Shown piece by piece: positions 40,841 through 52,252 of a stretch of DNA of 64,000 nucleotides. The notes under the pieces are model-generated. The model was given only the letters and a program-made list of their open reading frames with translations, had not been told where the DNA came from and ran no database searches. Numbering within the stretch: position 1 is the stretch's first letter; every line of letters starts with the position of its first letter. Source of the DNA: Panagrolaimus kolymaensis (lineage: Eukaryota > Nematoda > Chromadorea > Rhabditida > Panagrolaimidae); the NCBI GenBank assembly GCA_028622995.1, contig JAJQJQ010000006.1:6262001-6326000 (forward strand), given 5' to 3'. The position numbers and the translations under genes were made by a program.

Positions 40841-41235
40841 TTTCTTGTTTCTTACTTTGTACAGTTATACTTAATTATTTTTGTTTGTTTTTGCCTTAAA
40901 ATACCGTTGAAATCTAGTCAGAATTTATAAATAAAATTATTTTAATAATATATATAAAATGTAAACAATAATTAACACACCAAAAACATTATAAATAATA
41001 ATTGTTAATCAAAGGCTGTTGTAAAATCAGCAAATAAATAAGTACTAAAACAATTTGTACATCAGAAATATGGGTAAAAAAATAGACCTGTTAATTGTTT
41101 TACAAAATTCTTTTTTAAACCTTTTATGCTTTAAAAATGAGAGAAAGCTCTCTTGTAAACAAAAATTTTGATTAAGCCATAATTTAGAAGTTTATTATTC
41201 AAATATAATAATAATATTAATAAATATCGCCGCCA
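40841..41235. other. Convergent 3' regions
   Basis: AT-rich spacer between the membrane-protein gene and the receptor gene; AATAAA-like motifs near 40930 and 41030. No gene seen. Confidence 0.55.
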
Positions 41236-44200
41236 TTATAGCCCATCATCAATTGACTTATATTCTGATAACACCAATGCAGGAGTTGCAGGTTGGTCGG
41301 ATCTTTTATGATGTGTATGGCCTTTTTGAATCACCGAAGAATAAACTGAAAATTTTCGATGTCCATCTTCGGGAGTTTCATTAGAACTTATAGAATTTCG
41401 TTGAATGGATTCACCTTTGCCTGAATCTTGTCCCAAACTAATGATACTATTTTCACGTTTGTGTTGAGGAATGATTGTATTAAGTTCAATTCCATCAACA
41501 ATATCAAGATGAATGATATTCGGTTGACGTCTCATGAAAAGAGCAGATTTAATTTGTTCAAGAAAAAATGTTGGAGTTTTTGATGAAGGTTTTTCTGCAT
41601 CTTCTCCTGAATTTGTGGAATGTTCGCTGATTTCGCTTAATTCGGGCTGAGCTGAAACTCTTGGACGAGCTGATGGAATTGATTTTCGTAATGGAAAGCT
41701 TTCAGATGCATGACCAAGAACTTGCTCTTGAAATGATTTCCTAAAATGGTTTCATTTTTAGAGAAAGTTTTACTAATGGTTTTGTGAGCAAAAAAATCCC
41801 AAAGCTTGTTTTAAAATTTTACCTTTCTACTTACTTTCTATCTTCATTAGATTCCATTGAACTTCGTTTAGTTGCATCCGAAGATGATGATCCTCTCGGG
41901 GTTGAATTTAAAGAAGTTGTTTGAGTTACTTGCAAGAAACTCATATTTCGATTCGCTTCTTCCTCATGTTTCAAATGTTCTCTCTCACCCGGGGAATGGG
42001 CATAATAAAATTTACTGCTAAAACTAAAATCATTACATTTCAATGGAAAAAAGTTAGACTAAAAAAAATTGACTCACGGATTATCTTCACTGTGTCGTTT
42101 CACTGCGATTGCAGCTTTCTTCTTTGCTTCACTTCCCATTTGAGTTAAGAAAACATATAAATATGGATTGGCGCAACTATTAATTGGATAAAAAAGTACT
42201 AAACATATTTTAGCATTTGTAATTGTTATTAATGGATACCCAAGACTTGCTGTAAGTCCAAAAAATAATACAGGAACCCAACAAACCATATTTGTTACAA
42301 TTAAAGCTAAACTTCGACGAAATATTTGTGCATCTTGTTTCTTTGCTGGTCCACCGGGATTTCGAATCATACAATTTATGAGAATATAATTAACTATCAT
42401 TCCCACGAAACAAAGCAATGAAACAGAAAGTCCAAAAACAATATAACCTCGATCGACTTGGTTTTGAATACTCAGAGGTAAGCAAATGCTAGTTCGTTGA
42501 TAACTAGAAACTCCAAAGAATGGAAGACATGCCATAACAAATGCATACATGTATGCAATACCCATCAATGGAATAGCATTTCTTGAAGTTAAACGTTTTC
42601 CATAAAATGCAAATCTAGCATTATAATAAATTTCAAATGCAATCCAAAGCAGCGAAACAATTGAAAGTTCTGAGGCAAAAACTGATATAAATCCTGCTAT
42701 GGCACAACCCCATCCAGTTTGCCATTCAACTGCATAATTATAATATTCATTTGCTGTTAATGCATCTTTGATAGCCAATATTCCAAGATAAGTTCCAGTT
42801 AAAAAATCAGCAATCGAAAGATTAACCATAAAAAAATAATGCAATCTTGATCTACGATGCCAAATTGTAATAATGACTATCCAAACAATTACATTACCAA
42901 TAATAGCCATCATCCATATAATCCATATCATATATCTTAGCCACCGATAACCAACAATATCTTCACATGGATTAAGGGCATCAGGAACCGGGGAACAAGT
43001 GATATTAAGATAAAATCTTTGAACGGCTTCTGCTTTGCACCGTTCAAGAATTCGAGAATTTCCTACTTCATCTGCTGGATAAGCTGCAAAGAAAAATAGT
43101 TGTTTTGTTTTGCATAAATATTTTATGACTTGCTTATCAATAAAAAAAGTTAATGACGTCAAAAAAGCGATTCAAAGTTCAAAAAAGTTCAAAAATCAAA
43201 CCTTTTAATTCTCCAAAAATATCAAACTCATTGCCGTCATCGTCTTCAATATTCATGTTGTCTTGAGCATGATTTGATTCAAGAAGATCAAACCAAGCTG
43301 AAAGGGAATTCACTAAAGGATCGACGGTTGGAGAATCCTAAAATCAAACAACAAATAAATAAATTGATGCTATAAAAACGCGTATAAGGCAAATTTTTTC
43401 CATAAAAAAATATCAAAAAGCTTACTCTTTTCTTTCTCAACCATAATTTAATGTCGGCTGTTGATGACTCTCGAGTACATGATCTTTGCTGAATTTCTTT
43501 ATAATGACTACTATATTGAGCACCTAGACCAGTTGCATAATCACGACTTGCATGCTAAAATAATTCTTTTTTATTAATTAATATTTTTCCCTGTTTTAAA
43601 AATAGATAGAAGGTTGAGAAGAATTTTTGATACAAATTAAACAGTAGCTTCTTACGGTTTAATTATCAACTCTCTCACTCTAAACTAACTTTAAAAAAGC
43701 AGCAATGATATGGGTATGTGAATTCAGCTTTCTTCAAACTATTGAAAGCTAACACCGGTGGCAACTTTTTAAGCGTTGGAACATTTTTTAATATTAAATG
43801 TTTAATATCTTTTAATCCAATAACAGGAAGTTCAGTTATTGATGTTTCTGAAAGATCCAATTGATGCAATTCTGAAATATCCGCAAATGCCAGAAGATTC
43901 AAATTCGATAATTCAAGATTATCATTAAGTTGAAGTGAAACAAATTTAGAATGTGCAAAAGCTTTTTCACGAATATATGAAATTTCATTTCCGCTAAGTT
44001 TTAATGTTCGAGCTTGAATTCCCGAAACTTGTTCAATATCAATATAGCTGATTTGATTTTGAGAAAAATCAATGATATCCATTGTAAGCATGTGTGATGC
44101 ACTCATTTTTAATGTTGGTAACCTTTTTAATGAAGTATTTGATATTATTCTAAAATAAAATTTTAGAAGGTTAAAAAAGTTAGTGCTTATGAAAATTGGC

Positions 44201-45173
44201 AAAAAAAAAATCTTTCAAAAAAAGGTGTTTGTGGTGAAGGCTAATTATAAAATTTGTTTGTACCAGACAATGTTTGTTGGTAGCGACTGATACAAAGGGA
44301 AACAAAAAATCAAAAAGTAAATAATCGAAATTGGTAGTTAATGAAAAACCATTGCACAAAACAAGCAAATTTGCTCAATAAACAAAGCGAGAAAAATAAC
44401 TTGGTTTAATGACTTTCAGATATGGGTACATTCTCAAGTTAGCTAAAGTATCATTGCATCAATTATTTTTTTAAACTTTTTGAAACGAAATTTAAAAAAA
44501 ATATAAAATATTAGTTTCATGATTTTTTTAACCACAAACACCTTATTTTGAAAGATTCCCCAAGCGGTAAATAAATAAATAAATTTACAATGATTGAAGT
44601 TTATGATTTTTAAATAATAAAGTTCCATTAATTTCATTTAATTTTGGAGCATGAGTAATACTTCTAAAATTCATATTTGGTGACAAAGATTAAAAAATAA
44701 ATATAAAAATAATACATTTTCCTTAAATCCGGTAAAAAATCAAATGCTCTTCCATCAATTATTGTAAGCTCTGTAGCACTATCAATAATTCTAAAATAAT
44801 GGCACTCATTATTAATGGTTCTAAAATTATTAGATAACTTACATTTCTTGTAATTTAGTATAATTTTTAAATGTAAAACGATCAATAAAAGTAAAATCAG
44901 GTTTATACAAAAATCTATAAAGCGCTAACATCTTTAAAAATATTTACAAAACGAGAAAACAACTTACAAAACATTGAGGCTTTCAGGAACTTGCTCAAAT
45001 TTTTGCAAACAACAACACTTCGTTTCTTTAGTTCTAATTAAACATTTACATCCATTATCAATATTTCGGCAACTTTTTTCAAATATAAATGAAGTTGGAG
45101 CATTTGAAAATGAATTACAAATATGAAAAAATAATATAAAAATTAAAACTTTTATTATTCGTGGATATTTCAT
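41236..45173 (-). CDS. fshr-1: FSHR-1-like leucine-rich-repeat glycoprotein-hormone receptor GPCR
   Basis: Ten exons on the minus strand (transcription order): 45173-44968, 44914-44843, 44790-44716, 44663-44589, 44149-43690, 43554-43426, 43337-43202, 43083-42078, 42017-41835 and 41740-41236. They encode 948 residues. In order: a signal peptide (about 1-22, MKYPRIIKVLIFILFFHICN), a Cys-rich cap, LRRs to about residue 290, the hinge mark YPYHCCFF, an acidic hinge, CSPVPDALNPCEDIVGY just before TM1 (the tethered-agonist region of this family), seven TM segments (about 435-690), and a 250-residue Ser-rich tail. Late exons are LRR-sized and in one phase, as in vertebrate FSHR/TSHR genes. NPYLY closes TM7. 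In TM3 the ERW/DRY motif reads E-I-Y, so the usual Arg is absent. A second acceptor 30 nt upstream of exon 3 would also keep frame. The nematode orthologue acts in immunity, stress and neuromuscular signalling. Confidence 0.93.
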
Positions 45174-45660
45174 TTGGACATTTAGACGAGAGATACAAAC
45201 AATGGAAATCACCACCGATATTTCTCGTGGAAGTAAAAAAGACTTGGAATTGAATCAATTTTTTCAACTGTTAGTTGTTCCTCTCCTCCTCTTCTCTATT
45301 GTATGTGTATTATTGATGAGTCGGCTTGGGAAGTTAGTTAGTTGGTTAGTTGACTGATAACGAAGCAATGATGTTGTCGATTGATTCCTTCTTTTCCTAT
45401 TATTCCACCTCTTCAAAAAAACATAAGAGGGAAAAAAATAAGAGCAATATTATTTCAAAGCAAAAAGATGATCGCCTACTTTGTTTTTTTTGTTTTTTTT
45501 TATTTAAGCGGATGCTGTTTTATTGTCTCATGTGTATGCATGGTTGAGTATTGTCTTTTTCAACATCGAATGATGGGGTCATTAACATCGATTATCAAAA
45601 ATTAAGCACAAAAAAATTAAATTTAAGTAAGAATTTTTAGTTGGTTGTTTGTTTGGATAG

Positions 45661-45859
45661 TTAAAGGAACAAGAATATTTGATGCCTTTTCGAAAATTTC
45701 GATACTGGGGCTGGGAGGAAGAGTTGGGGCGGCGCGTGTTTGAATTACCGTGTCACCTTCTGTCTTACACGGTAATTCAAACACGCGCCGCCCCAACTCT
45801 TCCTCCCCGCCCCAGTATCGAAATTTTCGAAAAGGCATCAAATAGTCTTGTTCCTTTAA
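45661..45859. mobile_element. 191-bp foldback MITE with TTAA target duplication (copy 1)
   Basis: TTAA at 45661-45664 and 45856-45859 flanks a 191-bp element (45665-45855) that is an almost perfect palindrome. The arms run from AGGAACAAGA through GGCGCGTGTTTGAATTACCG to a short central loop near 45752-45770. TTAA-specific insertion is typical of piggyBac-like elements; there is no transposase. It lies at the broken end of a truncated F-box-like gene. Confidence 0.88.
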
Positions 45860-46166
45860 GCTTTTTATCAAAGAGATTCCACAAAAAGGTAAAGTTTTTA
45901 TAAGCTTCTAATCCATTGCAATGCTCGCTGTCTTTACAATAACACAAATTAGAGAATCTAATTTTACCACAACTAACGCTAATTTTCTTGATTGAATGAC
46001 AGCGTTTTGAAAGCATTCGAGTTGATTCATTAATGAAAGCAAATGTTTTCAAAGTTTCTCCATCACAAATTTCTGCAAATCTTCGTTGACAAACCCATGG
46101 AAGAGATGGAAAATCAAAAGATTCTTCTTTGGGTGACTTTTGAGTAAAAAAAATTCGTAGAAACAT
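45860..46166 (-). pseudogene. Truncated F-box-like gene copy
   Basis: Reading from the ATG at 46166, the protein matches the first ~90 residues of the intact gene at 61394-62096 (shared SLPWVCQRRFAEICDGETLK and LSKRCHSI). Homology stops abruptly after GLEAY, about 40-50 bp before the 191-bp MITE, and the open frame then runs into the MITE. The C-terminal two thirds and the second exon are missing. Homology extends a little upstream of the ATG, so it is a genomic duplicate rather than a retrocopy. Confidence 0.8.
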
Positions 46167-46487
46167 TTTTGAAGATAGAGAACAAAATGGCGAACAATTA
46201 ATTGAAAAAAGCAAGTGAACTTAATTATTTTTATCCAAAATGGATATTTGGTTATTTTCTCATTTGTTTGGACGACCTTTATTTACAAGTGGCAAAAAAT
46301 GCTTTAATATCAACTGAGAAATTGTTTGCATCCCTTGCAGTTTTTCTAAAAAAATACTTGGTAAAGGCGAAACAATTTTCCTTCTTTCACCACCAAACAA
46401 AACTCAAGTGCTTTTCAATCTCCTTTTTTGGTTGTGGTAAAAGACGGATTCATTAAAATCAATTAACAATAATTAAAGAAATTAAAA

Positions 46488-46962
46488 TCCTTCCTAGTAA
46501 TTTTGATTGTTCGTTCGTTCGTTCGAGCTCTGAAATGATGCATGGGAAAATTGCCATGAAAATGAAAAAATTTGCATTAAAAAAAGAATGAATGCGCAAG
46601 GAAAGAAAACGCGTTTGCATTTCATAAAAAGGAAGCGGTGATGAGCGGTCGTTTGTTTTTTGAGGAAGCGAGTGTTGTTATCCAATGATCCAATAACAAA
46701 AAATATATCCAAAGCCCCAATTGCAAGGAAAAGATCCAAGAACCCAATAACAATGAAAAGATCAAAGGAACCTTAAAATTTTTGACATTAAAGAGTTCAA
46801 ATATAATACAAGATTCTATAGTAGTTCGCATGCTTTCGTTTCATTTAAAGATATCGTTAATTTTGGAATTAATTGTCCACGACCATGGAAAATTAAAAAC
46901 TCATTTTTTATATTGCAATGAAACAAATTACATCGCTGGCCGAAGGCCGGCGGAGCTTCTAG
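46488..46962 (+). mobile_element. Non-autonomous Helitron, 475 bp (copy A)
   Basis: Starts TCCTTCCTAG and ends CTTCTAG, inserted between A (46487) and T (46963). A hairpin (GCTGGCC-GAA-GGCCGGC, 46935-46951, one G-T pair) stands 7 nt before the terminal CTAG. The 5' TC, 3' hairpin plus CTRR, and A^T insertion without target duplication are the Helitron hallmarks. No Rep/helicase frame inside. Same length as, and apparently identical to, copy B at 49067. Confidence 0.92.
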
Positions 46963-47389
46963 TATTTTATTAAAAATAATTGGTTCAAAAAAACTATATG
47001 TCCAATTCAAGACATAATTCAAAACGTGATTCACTAACGTCTTCTTCCTCTATGTTTGATGCATACATTGGTATGTCTGGAAATTGTTTTTTTCGCAGCA
47101 GCCATTTCTGATATGTTTTGTATTTGCATGAAATTATTTCAAGAAAAATAATTAAAAACAAGAAAAAATAAGATCTGCTGAAGGGCCAAAAAAAATTTGT
47201 TTCATAATTAAAACTTCTAAAATCCTTCAACACTCAACAGACTGTTTTTGGTTTTTTTTTTGTAGTGAAAACATGCATCAATAATGTTAAAACATTAAAA
47301 AGAATTTGTACAATTAATTATTATGATAAACCAGAAATTTAAATAAGCCAAAAAAAATCAAAAATTTTGTGATGTGTTGAGAAAGGTCG
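46963..47389. other. Decayed repetitive or gene-derived sequence
   Basis: A minus-strand frame (46994-47233) ends in a hydrophilic segment. Part of it (about 47010-47090) is similar, by eye, to 48428-48498, suggesting remnants of one repeated sequence. No intact gene. Confidence 0.35.
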
Positions 47390-47500
47390 GGCCGGGTCGG
47401 TTGAGATTTTGAGATGAGATGAGATGAGGTGAGTCCAGGATTCGAACCCAGCGAAAATTCTACAACGTCTTGCAAAAATTCCACTGCGCCAGAAAACAGG
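47390..47500 (-). repeat. tRNA-derived SINE with A and B boxes
   Basis: On the minus strand there is a perfect polymerase III A box TGGCGCAGTGG (47491-47481) and a B box GGTTCGAATCC (47448-47438) at tRNA-like spacing. They are followed by a pyrimidine-rich tail of CATCT units. The arms do not fold as a proper tRNA (the anticodon region is irregular), so a SINE head is more likely than a functional tRNA gene. Outer boundaries are approximate. Confidence 0.75.
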
Positions 47501-48008
47501 ATAATAGCTTACTTCTTTTTTGGACTATATGAAAGTGAACTTTTTGATGAATTTTGAATTAAATTTTCAATATTTTTTGGGCAATTTTGAAAGTTAATGA
47601 AATAGTTAGTGGAGTATCTAAATCATTTATTATATATTTTTAAATATGTTTTTCAATCCATTTTCTTCCAAATTACTTATCCAATGAAGTTAGAAATATT
47701 TAAAGTTTAATGTTTTTCATCACTTAAAAAAACCTTTTTTAAGGTTAAAGCCTTGGCAAAAATCAATAAAATCCAAAATTAATTTTTCTGTTTTAAAAAT
47801 CTTGTAGTTTATCTATTTTACTAAATATGCGAACTCCACTTTTTTTTTTAATCATTGAGCTCATCAACAAGATATTTGGGTTTTAAATAAATGAATAACA
47901 TTAAAAAATTTGCTGAATCACGTTTTGAGTTACGGTGTTCAATAAAGCATATGGATATTTTTATCCAAATATTTATTATATGATTTTTAAAGATTATTCC
48001 CAACATGG

Positions 48009-48340
48009 TTTTGAATCGCATACCAATTATGACCTTCAACCAACATCCATAATTTATTAATGGACCTCCTCCTCCTCCTCTATATAAACGATCACTTCGA
48101 GGTGAACGTAACTATAAATTCCTTCCAAATCGGCATGATAGGATCCGTTTTGAAAAATATTTTTGAAAATGGGGGTGTAAAAATGCATAAAAATTGAGAA
48201 AAATAAAGTACTTTTCCCCTGGAATTTTTTTTCTTATTCAAATCGTTTTAAATTCGATTAAGGTACCTCAATGCTTGCTTGATGCATCAGTTAAATAAAT
48301 AATTTTTGGTTGAAGGTCTTGATTGTTATGCGATTCAAAA
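48009..48340. repeat. Degenerate inverted repeat
   Basis: The TTTTGAATCGCATA...GACCTTCAACCAA segment at 48009-48042 reappears in reverse complement at about 48305-48340, with mismatches. A CCTCCTCCTCCTCC run and TATATAAA lie between the arms. Looks like an old foldback element. Confidence 0.55.
48122..48250 (+). repeat. Diverged direct repeat, copy 1
   Basis: CTTCCAAATCGGCATGATAG to CTGGAATTTTTTTTCTTATT recurs with about 10-15% mismatches by eye at 48827-48950. Confidence 0.65.
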
Positions 48341-48826
48341 TCCTCTTGGCAATAATTCTTATAAATTATAAGAAAAATATTGGGATAAAAAAATCCATAT
48401 TCTTTATTGAACTCAGTAATTCAAAAAGAGATTCACTAATGTCGCGCCTCAAAGCTTGATACATGTGTTCGGTAGTTCAGGAAATCAAAATTTTTGAATT
48501 GCGACTATTTTTTTCTTTTCCACATATTTTTTATTTATTTTTTTAACCATGAAAATGTATGTCGTTTTTAACTCACTCCCTCAATTAAAGAGATATGAAA
48601 TTTCAAAATGAACGTGTTAATCGTGTCCTATTTTTTATGTTCAAAGCCACATAGCTCGATCAGAGCCTTTTCTTTCACTAAGCAATAATGGATCGATTTT
48701 TGTAGGTTTTTATGTGATTTATCACATTTGATAAACAAAATTTTTTTTAAGTTTCCTTACTTTGGTGTTTGGAATTATTTTACCTTTATCAAAGCATTGT
48801 TTGCTTAAAGTGATAATTTTTGGTTG

Positions 48827-48950
48827 CTTCCAAATTGGCATCATAGGATCCGTTTGGAAAAATATCATTAAAAACGGGTGTAAAAATGCATAAAAAATGA
48901 TAAAAATAAAGCACTTTTGCCCTGGAATTTTTTTTCTTATTCAAATAGTT
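48827..48950 (+). repeat. Diverged direct repeat, copy 2
   Basis: Partner of 48122-48250. The flanking sequence to 49066 (ATGCGATTTAAAACCCCGTTGG) also resembles the end of the inverted repeat near 48330-48360, so a larger old element is duplicated here. The 49067 Helitron sits inside this copy. Confidence 0.6.
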
Positions 48951-49066
48951 TTTTTCTTGAATTTTGTTCTTCTATGGTTGATGGATGTGTTCAAAAAATA
49001 AATGGATCACATTTGAGGTGCTTCCCGTGCATGCGATTTAAAACCCCGTTGGAATTAATTTTAATA

Positions 49067-49541
49067 TCCTTCCTAGTAATTTTGATTGTTCGTTCGTTCG
49101 TTCGAGCTCTGAAATGATGCATGGGAAAATTGCCATGAAAATGAAAAAATTTGCATTAAAAAAAGAATGAATGCGCAAGGAAAGAAAACGCGTTTGCATT
49201 TCATAAAAAGGAAGCGGTGATGAGCGGTCGTTTGTTTTTTGAGGAAGCGAGTGTTGTTATCCAATGATCCAATAACAAAAAATATATCCAAAGCCCCAAT
49301 TGCAAGGAAAAGATCCAAGAACCCAATAACAATGAAAAGATCAAAGGAACCTTAAAATTTTTGACATTAAAGAGTTCAAATATAATACAAGATTCTATAG
49401 TAGTTCGCATGCTTTCGTTTCATTTAAAGATATCGTTAATTTTGGAATTAATTGTCCACGACCATGGAAAATTAAAAACTCATTTTTTATATTGCAATGA
49501 AACAAATTACATCGCTGGCCGAAGGCCGGCGGAGCTTCTAG
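49067..49541 (+). mobile_element. Non-autonomous Helitron, 475 bp (copy B)
   Basis: Same TC start, hairpin and CTAG end as copy A, inserted between A (49066) and T (49542). Every reading frame I compared translates identically in the two copies, so they appear identical over 475 bp. It ends about 410 bp upstream of the kinase start codon and could contribute promoter sequence. Confidence 0.92.
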
Positions 49542-49952
49542 TAGAAGATAAAAATAAATTGGTTGTTTAGGTTAAGCTTTTTATCAATGAAAAATACAAA
49601 AAAGAAAAAACTTTCATGGGTTTCGAACATATGTATGATTTCTAAAATAAATACGATCAATCGCCGTGGAAAAAGTGATTTAAAAAAACAGAAGTACATA
49701 TTAATATTATTATATAAAAGTAAACCTAGAACAACTTAATAATTACAAAAAATAATTTAGAAAATAAACCAAATAAAATCAAAATGTATGATGCAAATTT
49801 GTCATGTTGCATGTTTTTTTAAAATCAAAGGAAAGCATTGCTTTCCCAAGAAAAATAAAACTTTTATAAATTTGCATAGTTCCGTTTTTTATCGCAACAA
49901 TTTTTTTCAAAGCATTTATATTTTCAGTCAGTCTCAAAATCTCGTCAAAGAA

Positions 49953-51515
49953 ATGTTAAAAACTAAGAAAGCTGCTGCTGTTCCGCCACCTTCTGAACCT
50001 GCATCAAAATCAAAGAAGCTTGAAGTTCCAAAGTCAAATAAGCTTGAAGAACCAAAGTCAAAGAAGCTCGAAGAACCTAAGTCAAAGAAGCTGGAAGAAC
50101 AACCAAACTCAAAGAATCTCAAAGAAACAAAATCAAAGACGCTCGAAGGATCTCAACTTCAACCAGCAACCATCTTAAGTGAATCTGTTAATAACAATAC
50201 CTTTACAAATGATAAAACAACAGAAGGTTCGATTGAATATACAATTGTCAAAGGAAGAAGTGGCCGAACTTATCGTGTTTACAAAGTTATTGGTAAAGGT
50301 GGTTATGGTGTCGTTCACAAAGGTGCATATGAACTCATCGATGGAAAATTCTTACTTGTTGCAATCAAATCTGAAAGTACTGATTCATTGGATATCGAAA
50401 TTCAAGTCTTGCAAAAAATTAAAAATGGTGTACATTTCTGTTCTCTCTTTGATATGGGCTTTGACACCTTCTCAAAAACTCGATTCATGGTTATGACTTT
50501 GGTTGGTGAAAATTTAAGCTCTCTTCGACGACAATTTGGATCATTAACTTTGGGAACTGTTGTACGTGTTGGAATTCAGGTTGGTTCTTTCTTTCTTTTC
50601 ATTCAAAGAGAACTTGCATATGCAAGATAGCATTTCTTGAACAACGTTTTTACTTTTAAATAATGTTGTTTGTTTTTAAGACTCTACATGCAATTGAAGC
50701 TCTTCATGGAATTGGATTTATATCAAGAGATGTCAAGCCATCAAATTTTGCTGTAAGTTTATATTACTGTAGCTCGTTTATTTGAAGATTTATTTCTGGA
50801 TCATTTTTAGATTGGACATCAAAATGCTCTTCGAAGACTTGTTTATATGCTTGATTTTGGAATCGCTCGAACTTATATTGATGATCATGGTAATCCACTT
50901 TCAAGACGACAAGGAACAAGCTTTCGTGGAACATCTCGTTATTGTGCTTTGTCTCAACATTCCGAACCTGATCAATGTCGAAGGGACGACAGTGAGTTTA
51001 CTGTTTTTTTGTTATTAATGCTTTCATTTATAATTCAAAATTTTATAACATAATTTAGTTCATTCTTATGTTGTTCTTATTATCTTACATTTTCAGTTGA
51101 ATCATGGTTTTATTCATTGGTCGAACTTACAACAGGACGTCTACCATGGGCATGTTTTGGACGAAATGAAAAAGACAAAATAGCTGATTCAAAACTACGT
51201 GTTCGAACAAGTGATCGTCAATCATTCCTTTCAAAAAGTCCACAACAATATAATTTGATCATGAATGTTATCGATAAATGGAAATTTGATGATTCACCTG
51301 ATTATGATGGTCTTTATGTTGTACTTGCAAGAATTATGGATGCAAATGGAATAAAGTTCGATGATCCTTATGATTGGGAAAAGCTTGAAAAATATCGTTC
51401 AACTCCATGTCTTCAACTTTCAATTGGTGAAAAGCCTAAAGCTTTCGAACATTGTGTTTTTGTCAAACATCCTGAACTTCAACAAATTATTCACAATACT
51501 GTATCACCTGATTAA
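49953..51515 (+). CDS. CK1-family, TTBK-like protein kinase with Lys-rich repeat N terminus
   Basis: Exons 49953-50579, 50681-50752, 50811-50991 and 51097-51515 encode 432 residues. The kinase domain (about 105-400) has the P-loop IGKGGYGVV (113-121), VAIK with Lys139, RDVKPSNF (Asp226, Lys228, Asn231), DFG at 248-250 and the CK1/TTBK-type GTSRYCAL activation segment. The catalytic HRD reads S-R-D. Residues 20-66 are imperfect 8-residue PKSKKLEE repeats, encoded by a 24-bp minisatellite, giving a basic tether. The start chosen follows a TATTTTCAG acceptor (about 49927), a likely trans-splice site; the frame is open further upstream but reads as low complexity. Nematodes carry large expansions of this kinase group, many sperm-enriched; that role is inferred only. 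Confidence 0.9.
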
Positions 51516-51595
51516 TTTTATATATTTTTTATTTTGTATGTATAATAATAATTTGTAATTTCAATAATATAATAAATATTTTTTTCTTCATAAAC

Positions 51596-51935
51596 TTAAA
51601 TTTTCCATTGTTTCATTTCTCTTTCATATTCATTTTGGGTGTAAAATGGTTCATCAACAAGGTTTATGGCTCGCTTTCCACAAATTGGGCTATCATCACT
51701 TAACGTTTCACCTATTCCAAAGATGAAGAATTAGAAAAGAAATTATCTGGAAAGTAAATTAAACCGATGTGTTTCACATTTTTCATTATCAAAAGTGCTG
51801 CAAGAGGTTCAATATATTTTGATATCAATAAATGATTGCAAAGGATTTTTGGTTTATAAGAAATTGATTTTTTTTGAGAATTATTAATAAAAAAATAGGT
51901 TTCATCCATCAACGAAATGCTATCGAATCGTATGT
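51596..51935 (-). pseudogene. Broken gene remnant, 3' end only
   Basis: Minus-strand coding-like sequence reads RYIRFDSISLMDETYFF... to about 51720, hits a stop, then continues in another frame as GETLSDDSPICGKR...QNEYEREMKQWKI to a stop at 51596. The two parts have normal protein composition and adjoin directly, with no splice signals between them, so a frameshift is likely. The style resembles the C-terminal half of nematode F-box-like proteins, but it does not match the F-box-like gene at 61.4 kb. Confidence 0.5.
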
Positions 51936-52252
51936 AACGGTTTGTTTTTCAAAGTTATTGGTTCTCGAAACGCAAGCTTTGATACAAAATTACTGCGAAA
52001 ACTTTCATTAACGAAAGCTTCATTCGTTTCATTCCGACTTTTTTCTTTCATTGCATTTAGCTATTTTCCTAAACTTACTTTTTTTTAAAGCTTCCAAATC
52101 AACAAAAAACTAATCATTTTTACGCTAAATTTCTTTCATATCGCGTTTATTATTTCTATTGTTTTATTCATTTTTAAAAATTTCTTGAAAAACACTGACA
52201 TTTTTTATTTATTTCAGGATTTGACGACGACAATCCTCTGAACTTATCCATA

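Noticed and set aside
47430..47500. Functional tRNA gene
   Set aside because: A and B boxes are present but the anticodon arm and acceptor stem do not fold properly; a SINE head fits better.
46494..49410. Repeated 60-80-codon frames inside the Helitrons
   Set aside because: No homology to transposition proteins and biased composition; the identity reflects DNA duplication of a non-autonomous element.
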